From the NCBI GenBank assembly GCA_034096865.1, contig JAWQFJ010001277.1:23501-87500 (forward strand): 64,000 nucleotides of DNA, written 5' to 3'. This document shows positions 10,291 to 21,865 of this stretch, piece after piece. The translations under genes and the position numbers were made by a program. Each line of letters opens with the position of its first letter. Positions within the stretch are counted from its first letter, which is position 1. The notes under the pieces were generated by a model, which saw nothing but the letters and a program-made list of their open reading frames with translations, had not been told where the DNA came from and made no database searches. This DNA is from Theodoxus fluviatilis. Lineage: Eukaryota; Mollusca; Gastropoda; Cycloneritida; Neritidae.

Positions 10291-11145
10291 GACTCACATG
10301 CGAAGCAAAAGTGAGTCTATGTACTGAGCCGTGTCGTCCGTCCGTCCGGGCGGGCGTCCGGGCGTCCGTCCGTAAAAAACTTAAACGTTGGATTTTTCTC
10401 GGAGACTATTAAGTCTATCAACACCAAATGTGGCATGATGGTGTATGATGACAAGGCCTCAAAAAATATACATAGTGACTTGACCTTGCTTGAAGGTCAA
10501 GGTCACAGGAGCCATAAATGTGGTCTCAAAAACAGTCATTTTTCACATTTTCCCAATTTTCTCCCACATTATTGAGAATGGCGACCTCAGCTACAAGTGA
10601 TATATAGGTCAAAGCAAGCCCTATCTATTGATACCAGTTTGGTTGACCTTGCTTCAAGGTCAAGGTCACAGGAGCTCTTCAAAGTTGGATCGTATACATA
10701 TTTTGAAGTGACCTTGACCCTGAACTATGGCAGATAACTGTTTCAAACTTAATAATTATGTGGGGCACATGTTATACTTTCATCATGAGACACATTTGGT
10801 CACATATCATCAAGGTCAAGGTCACTTTGACCCTTATGAAATGTGACCAAAATGTGGTAGTGAACCACTAAAAGTGACAATATCTCATGGTAGAAAGTGC
10901 CAATAATCACCATTGTGCTTCCTATGTCTTGAATTGACAGCTTTGTGTTGCATGACCTTGGATGACCTTGACCTTGGGTCAAGGTCACATGTATTTTGGT
11001 AGGAAAAATGTGTAGAGCATTTCTTTGTGTATGATGTCATTGGTAGGTTTAGTTGTTTGACCTTGACCTTGAAGGTCACCTGAAGGTCAAGGTCATATAA
11101 AGGTCAAGGTCACGCATGTGAGTCGTATGGGCATTGCCCTTCTTG
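10291..11145 (+). repeat. Helentron-like AGGTCA repeat (HINE copy 2)
   Basis: This 855-bp copy runs from GACTCACATGCGAAGCAAAA (hairpin ACTCAC..GTGAGT), through a GTCC/GGGC microsatellite, to GCATGTGAGTCGTATGGGC, TTGCCC and CTTCTTG. The start and the near-end motif are inverted (ACTCACATGC / GCATGTGAGT), and a small GGGC..GCCC hairpin sits close to the 3' end. The interior carries many direct and inverted AGGTCA half-sites. It ends 115 bp before the PAZ exon. Duplicate at 18902-19756. Confidence 0.8.
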
Positions 11146-11260
11146 TTGGTGGTTGTTGTTATCTTGTATTACTAGTCTCTTTGTATAACTGCATAGTTAG
11201 CATTCACCAGAATAAAATGTTTGGCTGCTGTTGCCTAATATTAGTACTCATCTTCTGCAG

Positions 11261-11384
11261 CATTACAACATCACTGTCAGGGATGACAAGCAGCCCATGC
11301 TTGTGTCCATGCCCAAAGCCAAGGATATCAGAGGAGGCAGAGCGGAGATGGTGTATCTCGTCCCCGAGATGTGTCTGATGACAG
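11261..11384 (+). CDS. Piwi-clade Argonaute, PAZ-domain exon (copy in first duplicated block)
   Basis: This 124-bp exon has a TCTTCTGCAG acceptor and a GTAAGC donor. It enters in phase 0, matching the exon ending at 1992, and leaves with one base over, matching the exon at 24439. It encodes HYNITVRDDKQPMLVSMPKA and then a segment ending LVPEMCLMTG, the part of the Piwi PAZ domain with the K-Q-P-x-L-V-S-x-P-K motif and the P-E-x-C-x-x-T-G end. The same exon occurs again at 19872-19995 with no change in sequence. Because 124 is not a multiple of three, splicing both copies into one mRNA would break the frame. Only one copy can therefore be used, and the second is probably an assembly artefact. 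Confidence 0.93.
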
Positions 11385-11967
11385 GTAAGCAGTTAACTGT
11401 GGTTCGATGTAGACTCATGAAGTTTTCCATTGACCAATGTTAATTCGCTCCTCAACCAACACAAATAAAAATTTATAAAAGTAACAGCAGAAGGTTACAA
11501 TTGGAAATAAACTTGTATTATGAAGCAAGCACTTAGAAGTAAGAGAAAGATCTCAGTGCATTTAGCTTTGTAATTAAGATGAACACTTGTGCTTGGCAGT
11601 TGTGATGAGACATACCATATCGTTTCATGATACACATGTAGATTTGCATTTGTTGTGCACTTAGCAGAAATATATGCCTTGACATCAGTAAAGTGTATCA
11701 TTACGACTGAAATTATTTTCTCTATAGTTAGGATGTAAAATGTCGTGCAGCAATAAACCTAGTTGCACATCAAAATATGCGTAGCTGTGGTCAGTGTCAT
11801 CCAAGAAATGTCATGTGGCTTCACACACATTTGTATTGTGCACTTAATTTTTGACTGAGGATTATAGTGCCTCTGTTAAATTATTTCGTTTGTATGTGTA
11901 TCATGATTTATGTTGAAAGATCGTTTTGTTTTGTTATGTTTTGTTTTTTATTATGTTCCCATGCATT
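11385..11967. other. Piwi intron, no feature
   Basis: AT-rich intron after the PAZ exon donor. No repeat or coding signal is recognised. Confidence 0.4.
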
Positions 11968-12291
11968 CAGACATGGGACTGATCCGTATTTATACTGATT
12001 TCCGTATTTTTTTAAAGTCAATGGGTCATTTCTGAGATCGACGCAAATCCGAAGAGAAAATTTGGGGTGGGTGGGGGGGTAGGGTGAACTTTGGCGCCTT
12101 CGCAAGTTCGGTTGTCGGGTCGTTCCGTCATGTTTCACGAAGTACTGCGACGTCATTTATCCAAACTTTGCGCTCGTTTTGATTGGTCACGATCATTGCC
12201 GATCTTTGCTGAAGCTGAAAATACTCGTTTTCGGATTCTCCGAGCGCTTGTGCAGTTGTGAAGTCGAAGCAGTCAAAATGGCGACTTACTC
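11968..12291 (+). mobile_element. Truncated 5' end of the 3044-type hAT element
   Basis: CAGACATGGGACTGATCCGT through to CAAAATGGCGACTTACTC matches 3044-3370 with scattered differences, and then the similarity stops abruptly after the start codon region. Only the promoter/5'UTR part and the first codons remain. Duplicate at 20579-20902. Confidence 0.8.
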
Positions 12292-12470
12292 GAGTCAATG
12301 ATTATATAGTTACACAAAGATAGCTCATTAGCTCATTGTTGTGAGGATCGAGACACGTTGCGCCCCCAAGCGGAAGGTTACTTGGGTGAATCAATGGAAG
12401 TAATCAGACCGCTTACCGACATGTAAAATTGCTTGTTTCTCGACGCGTTTCTGATGCGTTCCGATCGTGA

Positions 12471-13023
12471 GTGTGAATAAATTTACAGTGTAATGTGTAA
12501 TAAAAGGATTTGCTGCAATAATGGGGGTGTTTTGGCTTTGTTTTTTGAAGCAGGCGTTGTGAAATCGAACGCGCACATAGGCCTATGAAATCTACATGGT
12601 GTTGATGGAACGATCTAATTTTCATTATTATCAAAGAATGCAAGCTTGTTTATCAACGTATACACCCCTGTAGAATATCTTTAGGAAATGCAAAGCAATA
12701 CATACCTGTCAAGAAGGTGATTTGCGGCCAGAAAGTCATTCGATTAAGTGAATTCAGTTGCTGCATGAGAGAGGCGTCGACCTGCGTCGACCCAAAGATT
12801 ATATAGTATAATCTTTGGGTCGAAGCAGGTCGACGCTTCTCTCATGCGGCAACTAAATAAGTGTGAATAAATTTACAGTGTAATGTGCAATAAAATGATT
12901 TGCTGCAATAATGGGGGTGTTTTGGCTTTGTTTTTTTGTAGCAGGCGTTGTGAAATCGAACGCGCACATAGGCTTATTAAATTTACATGGTGTTGATGGA
13001 ACGATCTTATTTTCATCATTATC
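12471..13023. repeat. Pair of 160-bp direct repeats around a 99-bp palindrome
   Basis: 12471-12632 and 12861-13023 are near-identical direct repeats (GTGTGAATAAATTTACAGTG start, both with GCAATAATGGGGGTGTTTTG and CGAACGCGCACATAGGC). Between them 12756-12854 is an imperfect palindrome centred on ATTATATAGTATAAT. Its arms contain AGTTGCTGCATGAGAGAGGC and two GTCGAC sites, and pair with only a few mismatches. Duplicate at 21082-21634. Confidence 0.8.
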
Positions 13024-13251
13024 GAGAACATAATAACCTGAACACAACAAAACACAATCTATCGATACTATCATACACATCAGAATAAATGTTTGCTGGA
13101 AATCTTGTTGTATAAACAATGCAGATTGCTGTATCTTTTCCCCAAAACAAAGAAGACTATAGTCAGTCTAAGCAAACATTTTGATACTTTGTTCACAAAA
13201 TTAAAATCTCAGGAGAAATTAATATTGCATTGAAGGAGTGCTATCATTAGA

Positions 13252-13254
13252 NNN
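13252..13254. other. Assembly gap (NNN)
   Basis: Three Ns sit exactly between the two copies of the 8.6-kb block. Confidence 1.
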
Positions 13255-16200
13255 TCTAAAAAGAAGCTGCAGACTCCCACACCCTCCACATCAGCTGTGG
13301 TCACTGCTTCGAGACGGGAAACTGTACCTCCAGTCACTGCTAATGGTGTGTCTCCGGGGTTTTGTATTCCCAAGGTGGCCTCTTCTTCCGCCATGAAGGT
13401 GGTGCAGACCCCCACCAACAAAAGATCGTCATCTGTGCCCGTGAGTGAAGCTAATGTGGTGCCGGCCCCAGCAAAGAAAAGGAAGGTTTCCAGTGGTGAC
13501 CTGAGGGATTTCTTCAGCAAACTTCCCAGAGTGTAAATGAAATGAAGAACAAACTCACAAAATGAACAGACTTTTCTATGTACAATTTGTATTTGCACAC
13601 CCAACACACAACTATTGATGGCAGAGATCAATCTAAAACAGACATGTGATTTTGGGTGAGTACTTCAAAAAAATTTTTTTTTTTTTGTACTGTGGCTGTG
13701 TCAGTGAACACCCTAGAAAGTTAATTTTCCTGCTCAGATTGCATCAGATTGCACCATTTGGCTTCCCCTTTTAACAAATTTTTCCGGGGGGGCATGCCCC
13801 CGGACCCCCCTAGCTTGCTTGGCGCTTCGCGCCATCGGTTCGGCGCTTCGCGCCTTCAGTTTCAGTATTTTTCACAATTCCTGTGTCCCATGTCTGATGA
13901 TAAGGCATCAAAAAACATTTGTAGTGACTTGACCTTGCTTCAAGGTCAAGGTCGCAGGGGCCATAAATGTTGTCTAAAAACAGCCATTTTTCACATCCTC
14001 TCAGCATGTGAGTCGTGTGGGCTTTGCCGTTCTTGTGTTGACAATGCTGTAGTGTACCCCTTTGTTGACAAGCATCTAGGATATCATAGTCAAAACATAC
14101 ATACAACTTTATTCATGAAATACCATGCAATTACTACATACATGAACAAGCACATAAAGAACTCTGAAACATTTGGTCAGCAAGGACATCTGTCATTTAG
14201 ACAGCATCAAATGACACATCCTGTGACCAGCATTCTCATCCACAAGGTACAAATGAATAAATTTTACTTGAACATGCTTTCAAAAGCTTACATTGTGAAT
14301 CCCTGACACATGTCTTGATGAACAATCCAAGAAACCCCCCTGCACCAACGACTTGCCAATACTATGCACCAGTCACTACTGCGGATCTTCATGTGGGGTA
14401 TACATTCCCCACCTCCAGATACTCCTTATTCGTGCAAGCATCACTTAACTGTAAGTGTAACCAACAGGGTTTGAGAGGTATCAGCATTTTAAATGCATCA
14501 ATGGGACATTTTGGAATCAAACCTAAAAGTCTTATTCCTGCAATTATTTCCAATAGATGCATACATAGACAAGTACAACACACACACACACACATGTGCG
14601 CACACACACACATGTGCGCACACACACACATGCGCGCACACATGCACTTGTCCCCATCCACACACGCACACACACATACATGCCTGCACACACACACTCA
14701 AACACACATACATGCACACCCACCCATGCATACACACACATGCATACACACACACATACATTCCTAATGCATACGTTCAAAGTGTACAAAATATCTCAAA
14801 ACAAAACACTGATATATGGGTTTAATGTTTCCCCTACCCTTATCCTCATTTGTTAAGACATATGTCTTTTTTCCATGGCTGATAAGGAATGTTCCTGTCA
14901 CTACCTATCCAAGTGTGGCAAACATAGCATTTGTATATTCCATCTAAGGAATTATTAGTAATCAGTCAGTCCAGACTGTAAGGCATGTCTCATTTAACAT
15001 TATCTGTTTTAATACATCATGGTATGTGTACTATTTTATTGGTCATTGGCCTGGCAAAACATCTCTACATCTCTTCTTTCAAATGATGAGAGACCCAATG
15101 ATGGAAGTGCCAGAACAATACCTGGCTATGGCTTTTGCTCTCTGTGAGCTCAATCCAATTAGTTTCAATCCACTGCAGAATCTTGAATGTACACTTTTCA
15201 GGGACTCCACAACCAACACAATGATGTTTCAGTCGATACTCAGTCTCTTGGATCTGCCGGCACAGGGGAATAGGAATGAAGGAATTTTGCCTCGGCATGT
15301 GCCAATGAAAGGTTCAAACGGCACTGCTATTTATGCAATGTAGCACTATCTCCTGTAGTGGTTGATGAAGCAAACATCTGGGCCCGTATTCACAACGGCG
15401 ATTTATCGGCGATTTATTTTAACTCCGATTTATCTCTAAACTCAGATGATTCCAACTGCCTGTTCCGCTCTCCCTTGGCTGGAAACCAGTATATATAGCA
15501 AAGCGCAACCTAGGATCCTCTGACGAGCGTACCTTATCTAACCGATCAAGATAACGCAGGGCTAGGGGATAAATCGAGTGTTAAAAAGATAAATCGCCGT
15601 TGTGAATACGGGCCCTGGCCTTTTGTGTTGAATGTTCTAATAGCTACTGTTTTCTTGCTGCAAATGGCTCTGATTCACTATTTGGTCTTTCAGGACACAT
15701 GTCACCACTGTATGCAGGAAGATTCTGTGCAATGTTGTTCATCAGTTTGTTGTCTGGATTAAATGAGCTTCTTGCTCTTTTTACAAGTATTAAGAATGTG
15801 GCTCACTGTCTGTCCTCCTGTGGGTTCGGGGTAAGAATTGACCCACCTTATCTCCCAAAGTAATTTGTAAGAGGCGAATAACTAGGGACACCGTGACTTG
15901 ATTTGCGTTTACTCAATACTGTTTAAGTGATTTTAGTGCTTATTGGCCTTATATAGCCTACAAAGGCTGATAGGCTGTAAAACACCATCCATCCATCCAT
16001 CCATCCATCCATCCATCCATCCATTCATCCATCACTGTCTCAGATTGAAAGGAGCACCTTTTGCATTTCTTGCTAAATGTAGCTGGATAGTACAGGTGCA
16101 TGAGACTATCACACTCCAGTATCTGCAGCTTGGCCTTGATGGCAAACTTTACCACACTGTCACTCAGGTGCATGTTGGTGAGGTGAACACAAGAGAGTTG

Positions 16201-18901
16201 ATGGTTTGACACTCAATTCTAGCTATGGCCCCCCCCAAAAAAAGGTGTGGTTAGGGTAACATAGCCCCCAAAAATAGGGTAGGTAGGTAGGCTATAACTT
16301 TTTCTTTTTTTAAACTTTTTTTTCCTCATGGACTATGGAGGTAAGTTGTACTTCCCTTTGCATGCCGCGTCGCCTGCACGGGTTGTTTTCTGAGACTGAA
16401 CGATTGATCTCTCCCTCAACCCACATCTTTGATTTAATATTATTTTTTTCTCTCAACATTTTCAATAAAAAGATGTAGGGTCGGCGCCCCAGAATAGGGT
16501 AGGTCGGGTTACCCTAACCACACCTTTTTTTTGTGTGGCCTATCCAGCCCCAAAATTCTTTACTTTTCCATGTGCTGGATCTCTGCTGCTTGAAGTTGTC
16601 TTTCAGACATGCATAACACCCTTCCAAATCTACCCTTCTAAATCTCTCATGACTATCTGCAGCTCATTTTCTTCCAATATATCTAGAATGTACCGATCCT
16701 CTTCCTTCTGAATACATGTAGTAATGTTCAGCTTCATACATGTACTTCATTCAGCCCAATCCATTGTGACCTGGACCAGTTTACCTTGCTCTTTTTGATG
16801 ACAGTTTTTGCTGCCAGTTCTGAATCCAGCAAAGTTGTTGTTTTTTTCCTCTTGAAGGTTCTGCTCCTTTTTTTCTCCTGTGGAGTTAGTGATGTTCTGG
16901 CTGTGTGCCTGACTTGTGGATCATCACTGTTTAGTGCCTCAATGTAGAAAGAGTTCCTCAGCATAATAGGCAGCTCTTGGGTCTCTTATACCAAGCCCTC
17001 CTTCACCTTTTGGGGTGAAAACCAAGTCATGATTAAAGGATTTATTGAGGCCTAGCCAAGATCTCACTGCCTCAATGATTTCATCCTCAACTTGGTCCAG
17101 GTTTTGTGTGTGTGAAATGGATGTTTGGGGTGTAGAAGTTCAGGTTTGATTTTTCCCATGGTGTTGAGACCTTGCAGTTATGCTGCTACTGGCAGGGGTG
17201 CTTTATCAATCTTGTTGACAGTGTTCTTGTCATAGTCAAAACATCCAACCATTCCATCCATCCATCCATCCATCCATCCATCCATCCACACGTAAATACA
17301 TATCAAATTGACGTTATTCTCGAATACCTACATACATATTGTGATTACAGTAACCCAACCAACCCTATTTTTCTTTGCGGACCTGATTTTTTATCAATCA
17401 TGCAAAGTAGAAAAAAAGAGGAAGAAATCTATAGTAATCAATGAATGAATTAATTGTGTGCTGTCCCATCTTCCCTGTCAGGACTATGAGCACTTGGGAA
17501 TCTGCTATTTAAGTACTACAAACAAGTTTTTTCCATTTTGAGAAAGTGTGATTATTGTTAACTGGCCTCTTCTGAAAAGTTCAGGCCTTTTTTATCTTAT
17601 CCTATTTTAGTCTGTTACCTTATCCACAAAAATATTTTCTTTTGTTCTTTTGGCCTTAGCTGATTTGTATTTCTGAAGATGTGCCAACTTCTCACCAAAC
17701 CTATTCATGCAGAAGTGGTTCCATGGCAAATACTGGCTTTTTCTTCATTTTGGGGTGGTGGTAATTTTTTTTCAACAATTCTTTAATCTTGGATTAAAGT
17801 AGACTTGCACTGAAGGAGTAGCTAAAGGTGCTTTTGAATACTTCACACCCTTCTTCCTTGTGCTCCCACTGTGGGTTCGGGGTTAAAAGAATAGACCCAC
17901 CATGTCTCTCTACATGATTCGTAAGAGGCGAAAAGATAGGGACATCATGACTTGAATTGGGCTTACTTGGAACTATTCCAGTGATTTTTGTGCTTGATGG
18001 CCTTACATAGCCTACAAAAGCTGTTAGGCTGTAAAACTCCATCCATCCATCTTCTTCCTTGTGCCATATGACACATGGCCTCCAGTGACTCAGTGTGATG
18101 TCAACATTGTTTCCTCAATGGGACATCTCTGTGGTTTTGGGGTAGGGTTGGGGAAACGTTAGTAAAAGAATTATTCAATTAATTCATGAATGAGGGAGGA
18201 ATTCGTAAAAACAGCCAATCAGATTTTGTTTTCCACCAGTTTGTTTCCCGCCAGTTTGTTTGTTTCCTGCTAGTTTGTTTCCCACCAGTTTGTTTCCCAC
18301 CAGAGGGGCCATCTTTCTCACACCCCTCTCCTTGAACAAGTACACTAGTGTGGCCTGTTTATGGAAGCTCTTCCAAGTAACCAGCGTATGTTATTTGCTA
18401 TATGGTTGAGTAATATGCAGTATAACAAACCAGCATGCCTAATTTTGTGGGTGTATCTTCATTTGTTTAAAAGATTAGTTTCAAATTTGCCGCCCCCTTG
18501 AAACTGGGTTTTTCCATGAGACAAATTGAAGATTTTGCAAAATTCGTTACATAGAGTGATAGACAATTTTATTTTAATAAAGAGTGCAGTTTAAAAACAA
18601 CAACAACTGAACTGTCAAGTACATATGTTCAAAATTTCATTTTGGGACTTGTCTGCTCATTTTATTCTGCACAGGAGCCCAGCAAACTTGCCATTTGGAG
18701 CATATTTCTGTTACTTTTGGCACAGTGAATTCCCAGCAGTTAACCTAAAAGGATTGTAAAAATTGCTGTTTCTGTTTTGAGGTCCTTTAGTGGCAGACAA
18801 TGTAGGTGGTTCAAATTGGGAAAATTGGTTTTCTGCTCAATGGAATAGCTTGTTTACAGCAGTATGTCTCTGCAACCAAAAGAGATATTGACCTACTTTT
18901 T

Positions 18902-19756
18902 GACTCACATGCGAAGCAAAAGTGAGTCTATGTACTGAGCCGTGTCGTCCGTCCGTCCGGGCGGGCGTCCGGGCGTCCGTCCGTAAAAAACTTAAACGTT
19001 GGATTTTTCTCGGAGACTATTAAGTCTATCAACACCAAATGTGGCATGATGGTGTATGATGACAAGGCCTCAAAAAATATACATAGTGACTTGACCTTGC
19101 TTGAAGGTCAAGGTCACAGGAGCCATAAATGTGGTCTCAAAAACAGTCATTTTTCACATTTTCCCAATTTTCTCCCACATTATTGAGAATGGCGACCTCA
19201 GCTACAAGTGATATATAGGTCAAAGCAAGCCCTATCTATTGATACCAGTTTGGTTGACCTTGCTTCAAGGTCAAGGTCACAGGAGCTCTTCAAAGTTGGA
19301 TCGTATACATATTTTGAAGTGACCTTGACCCTGAACTATGGCAGATAACTGTTTCAAACTTAATAATTATGTGGGGCACATGTTATACTTTCATCATGAG
19401 ACACATTTGGTCACATATCATCAAGGTCAAGGTCACTTTGACCCTTATGAAATGTGACCAAAATGTGGTAGTGAACCACTAAAAGTGACAATATCTCATG
19501 GTAGAAAGTGCCAATAATCACCATTGTGCTTCCTATGTCTTGAATTGACAGCTTTGTGTTGCATGACCTTGGATGACCTTGACCTTGGGTCAAGGTCACA
19601 TGTATTTTGGTAGGAAAAATGTGTAGAGCATTTCTTTGTGTATGATGTCATTGGTAGGTTTAGTTGTTTGACCTTGACCTTGAAGGTCACCTGAAGGTCA
19701 AGGTCATATAAAGGTCAAGGTCACGCATGTGAGTCGTATGGGCATTGCCCTTCTTG
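18902..19756 (+). repeat. Helentron-like AGGTCA repeat, duplicate of copy 2
   Basis: Identical in content to 10291-11145 within the second copy of the block. It should not be counted as an independent insertion. Confidence 0.8.
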
Positions 19757-19871
19757 TTGGTGGTTGTTGTTATCTTGTATTACTAGTCTCTTTGTATAAC
19801 TGCATAGTTAGCATTCACCAGAATAAAATGTTTGGCTGCTGTTGCCTAATATTAGTACTCATCTTCTGCAG

Positions 19872-19995
19872 CATTACAACATCACTGTCAGGGATGACAA
19901 GCAGCCCATGCTTGTGTCCATGCCCAAAGCCAAGGATATCAGAGGAGGCAGAGCGGAGATGGTGTATCTCGTCCCCGAGATGTGTCTGATGACAG
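19872..19995 (+). CDS. Piwi PAZ exon, second copy (probable assembly duplicate)
   Basis: This is base-for-base the same exon as 11261-11384, with the same acceptor, donor and flanking intron, inside the second copy of the 8.6-kb duplicated block. It joins in phase to the exon at 24439. Either this copy or the one at 11261 is the real one. Using both would shift the frame because the exon length is 3n+1. See the finding on the duplicated block. Confidence 0.85.
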
Positions 19996-21865
19996 GTAAG
20001 CAGTTAACTGTGGTTCGATGTAGACTCATGAAGTTTTCCATTGACCAATGTTAATTCGCTCCTCAACCAACACAAATAAAAATTTATAAAAGTAACAGCA
20101 GAAGGTTACAATTGGAAATAAACTTGTATTATGAAGCAAGCACTTAGAAGTAAGAGAAAGATCTCAGTGCATTTAGCTTTGTAATTAAGATGAACACTTG
20201 TGCTTGGCAGTTGTGATGAGACATACCATATCGTTTCATGATACACATGTAGATTTGCATTTGTTGTGCACTTAGCAGAAATATATGCCTTGACATCAGT
20301 AAAGTGTATCATTACGACTGAAATTATTTTCTCTATAGTTAGGATGTAAAATGTCGTGCAGCAATAAACCTAGTTGCACATCAAAATATGCGTAGCTGTG
20401 GTCAGTGTCATCCAAGAAATGTCATGTGGCTTCACACACATTTGTATTGTGCACTTAATTTTTGACTGAGGATTATAGTGCCTCTGTTAAATTATTTCGT
20501 TTGTATGTGTATCATGATTTATGTTGAAAGATCGTTTTGTTTTGTTATGTTTTGTTTTTTATTATGTTCCCATGCATTCAGACATGGGACTGATCCGTAT
20601 TTATACTGATTTCCGTATTTTTTTAAAGTCAATGGGTCATTTCTGAGATCGACGCAAATCCGAAGAGAAAATTTGGGGTGGGTGGGGGGGTAGGGTGAAC
20701 TTTGGCGCCTTCGCAAGTTCGGTTGTCGGGTCGTTCCGTCATGTTTCACGAAGTACTGCGACGTCATTTATCCAAACTTTGCGCTCGTTTTGATTGGTCA
20801 CGATCATTGCCGATCTTTGCTGAAGCTGAAAATACTCGTTTTCGGATTCTCCGAGCGCTTGTGCAGTTGTGAAGTCGAAGCAGTCAAAATGGCGACTTAC
20901 TCGAGTCAATGATTATATAGTTACACAAAGATAGCTCATTAGCTCATTGTTGTGAGGATCGAGACACGTTGCGCCCCCAAGCGGAAGGTTACTTGGGTGA
21001 ATCAATGGAAGTAATCAGACCGCTTACCGACATGTAAAATTGCTTGTTTCTCGACGCGTTTCTGATGCGTTCCGATCGTGAGTGTGAATAAATTTACAGT
21101 GTAATGTGTAATAAAAGGATTTGCTGCAATAATGGGGGTGTTTTGGCTTTGTTTTTTGAAGCAGGCGTTGTGAAATCGAACGCGCACATAGGCCTATGAA
21201 ATCTACATGGTGTTGATGGAACGATCTAATTTTCATTATTATCAAAGAATGCAAGCTTGTTTATCAACGTATACACCCCTGTAGAATATCTTTAGGAAAT
21301 GCAAAGCAATACATACCTGTCAAGAAGGTGATTTGCGGCCAGAAAGTCATTCGATTAAGTGAATTCAGTTGCTGCATGAGAGAGGCGTCGACCTGCGTCG
21401 ACCCAAAGATTATATAGTATAATCTTTGGGTCGAAGCAGGTCGACGCTTCTCTCATGCGGCAACTAAATAAGTGTGAATAAATTTACAGTGTAATGTGCA
21501 ATAAAATGATTTGCTGCAATAATGGGGGTGTTTTGGCTTTGTTTTTTTGTAGCAGGCGTTGTGAAATCGAACGCGCACATAGGCTTATTAAATTTACATG
21601 GTGTTGATGGAACGATCTTATTTTCATCATTATCGAGAACATAATAACCTGAACACAACAAAACACAATCTATCGATACTATCATACACATCAGAATAAA
21701 TGTTTGCTGGAAATCTTGTTGTATAAACAATGCAGATTGCTGTATCTTTTCCCCAAAACAAAGAAGACTATAGTCAGTCTAAGCAAACATTTTGATACTT
21801 TGTTCACAAAATTAAAATCTCAGGAGAAATTAATATTGCATTGAAGGAGTGCTATCATTAGAATA

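Larger units (their letters stand above)
4630..13251. repeat. First copy of 8.6-kb duplicated block
   Basis: It matches 13255-21862 almost base for base. Differences are a 4-bp indel near 4957, one 18-bp unit in the ACACACACATGTGCGC array, 8 bp of TCCA repeats, homopolymer lengths and occasional single bases such as GTAGCTG versus GTGGCTG near 5070. The copy stops at an N gap (13252-13254). At the equivalent place in the second copy, the target duplication of the 21866-24352 element begins. Confidence 0.95.
13255..21862. repeat. Second copy of 8.6-kb duplicated block
   Basis: It repeats 4630-13251, beginning inside the C-terminal exon of the hAT element and carrying its 3' end (to 13896), the CA array (14578-14760), the MITE (15381-15614), the TTAGGG MITE (16237-16530), two B repeats, the HINE copy (18902-19756), the PAZ exon (19872-19995), the truncated hAT end (20579-20902) and the palindrome cluster (21082-21634). 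Sequence continues uniquely after 21862. See the finding for why this is probably an assembly artefact. Confidence 0.95.

Noticed and set aside
13209..13631. A frame running through the N gap
   Set aside because: It is the antisense of the hAT C-terminal exon joined across an assembly gap.
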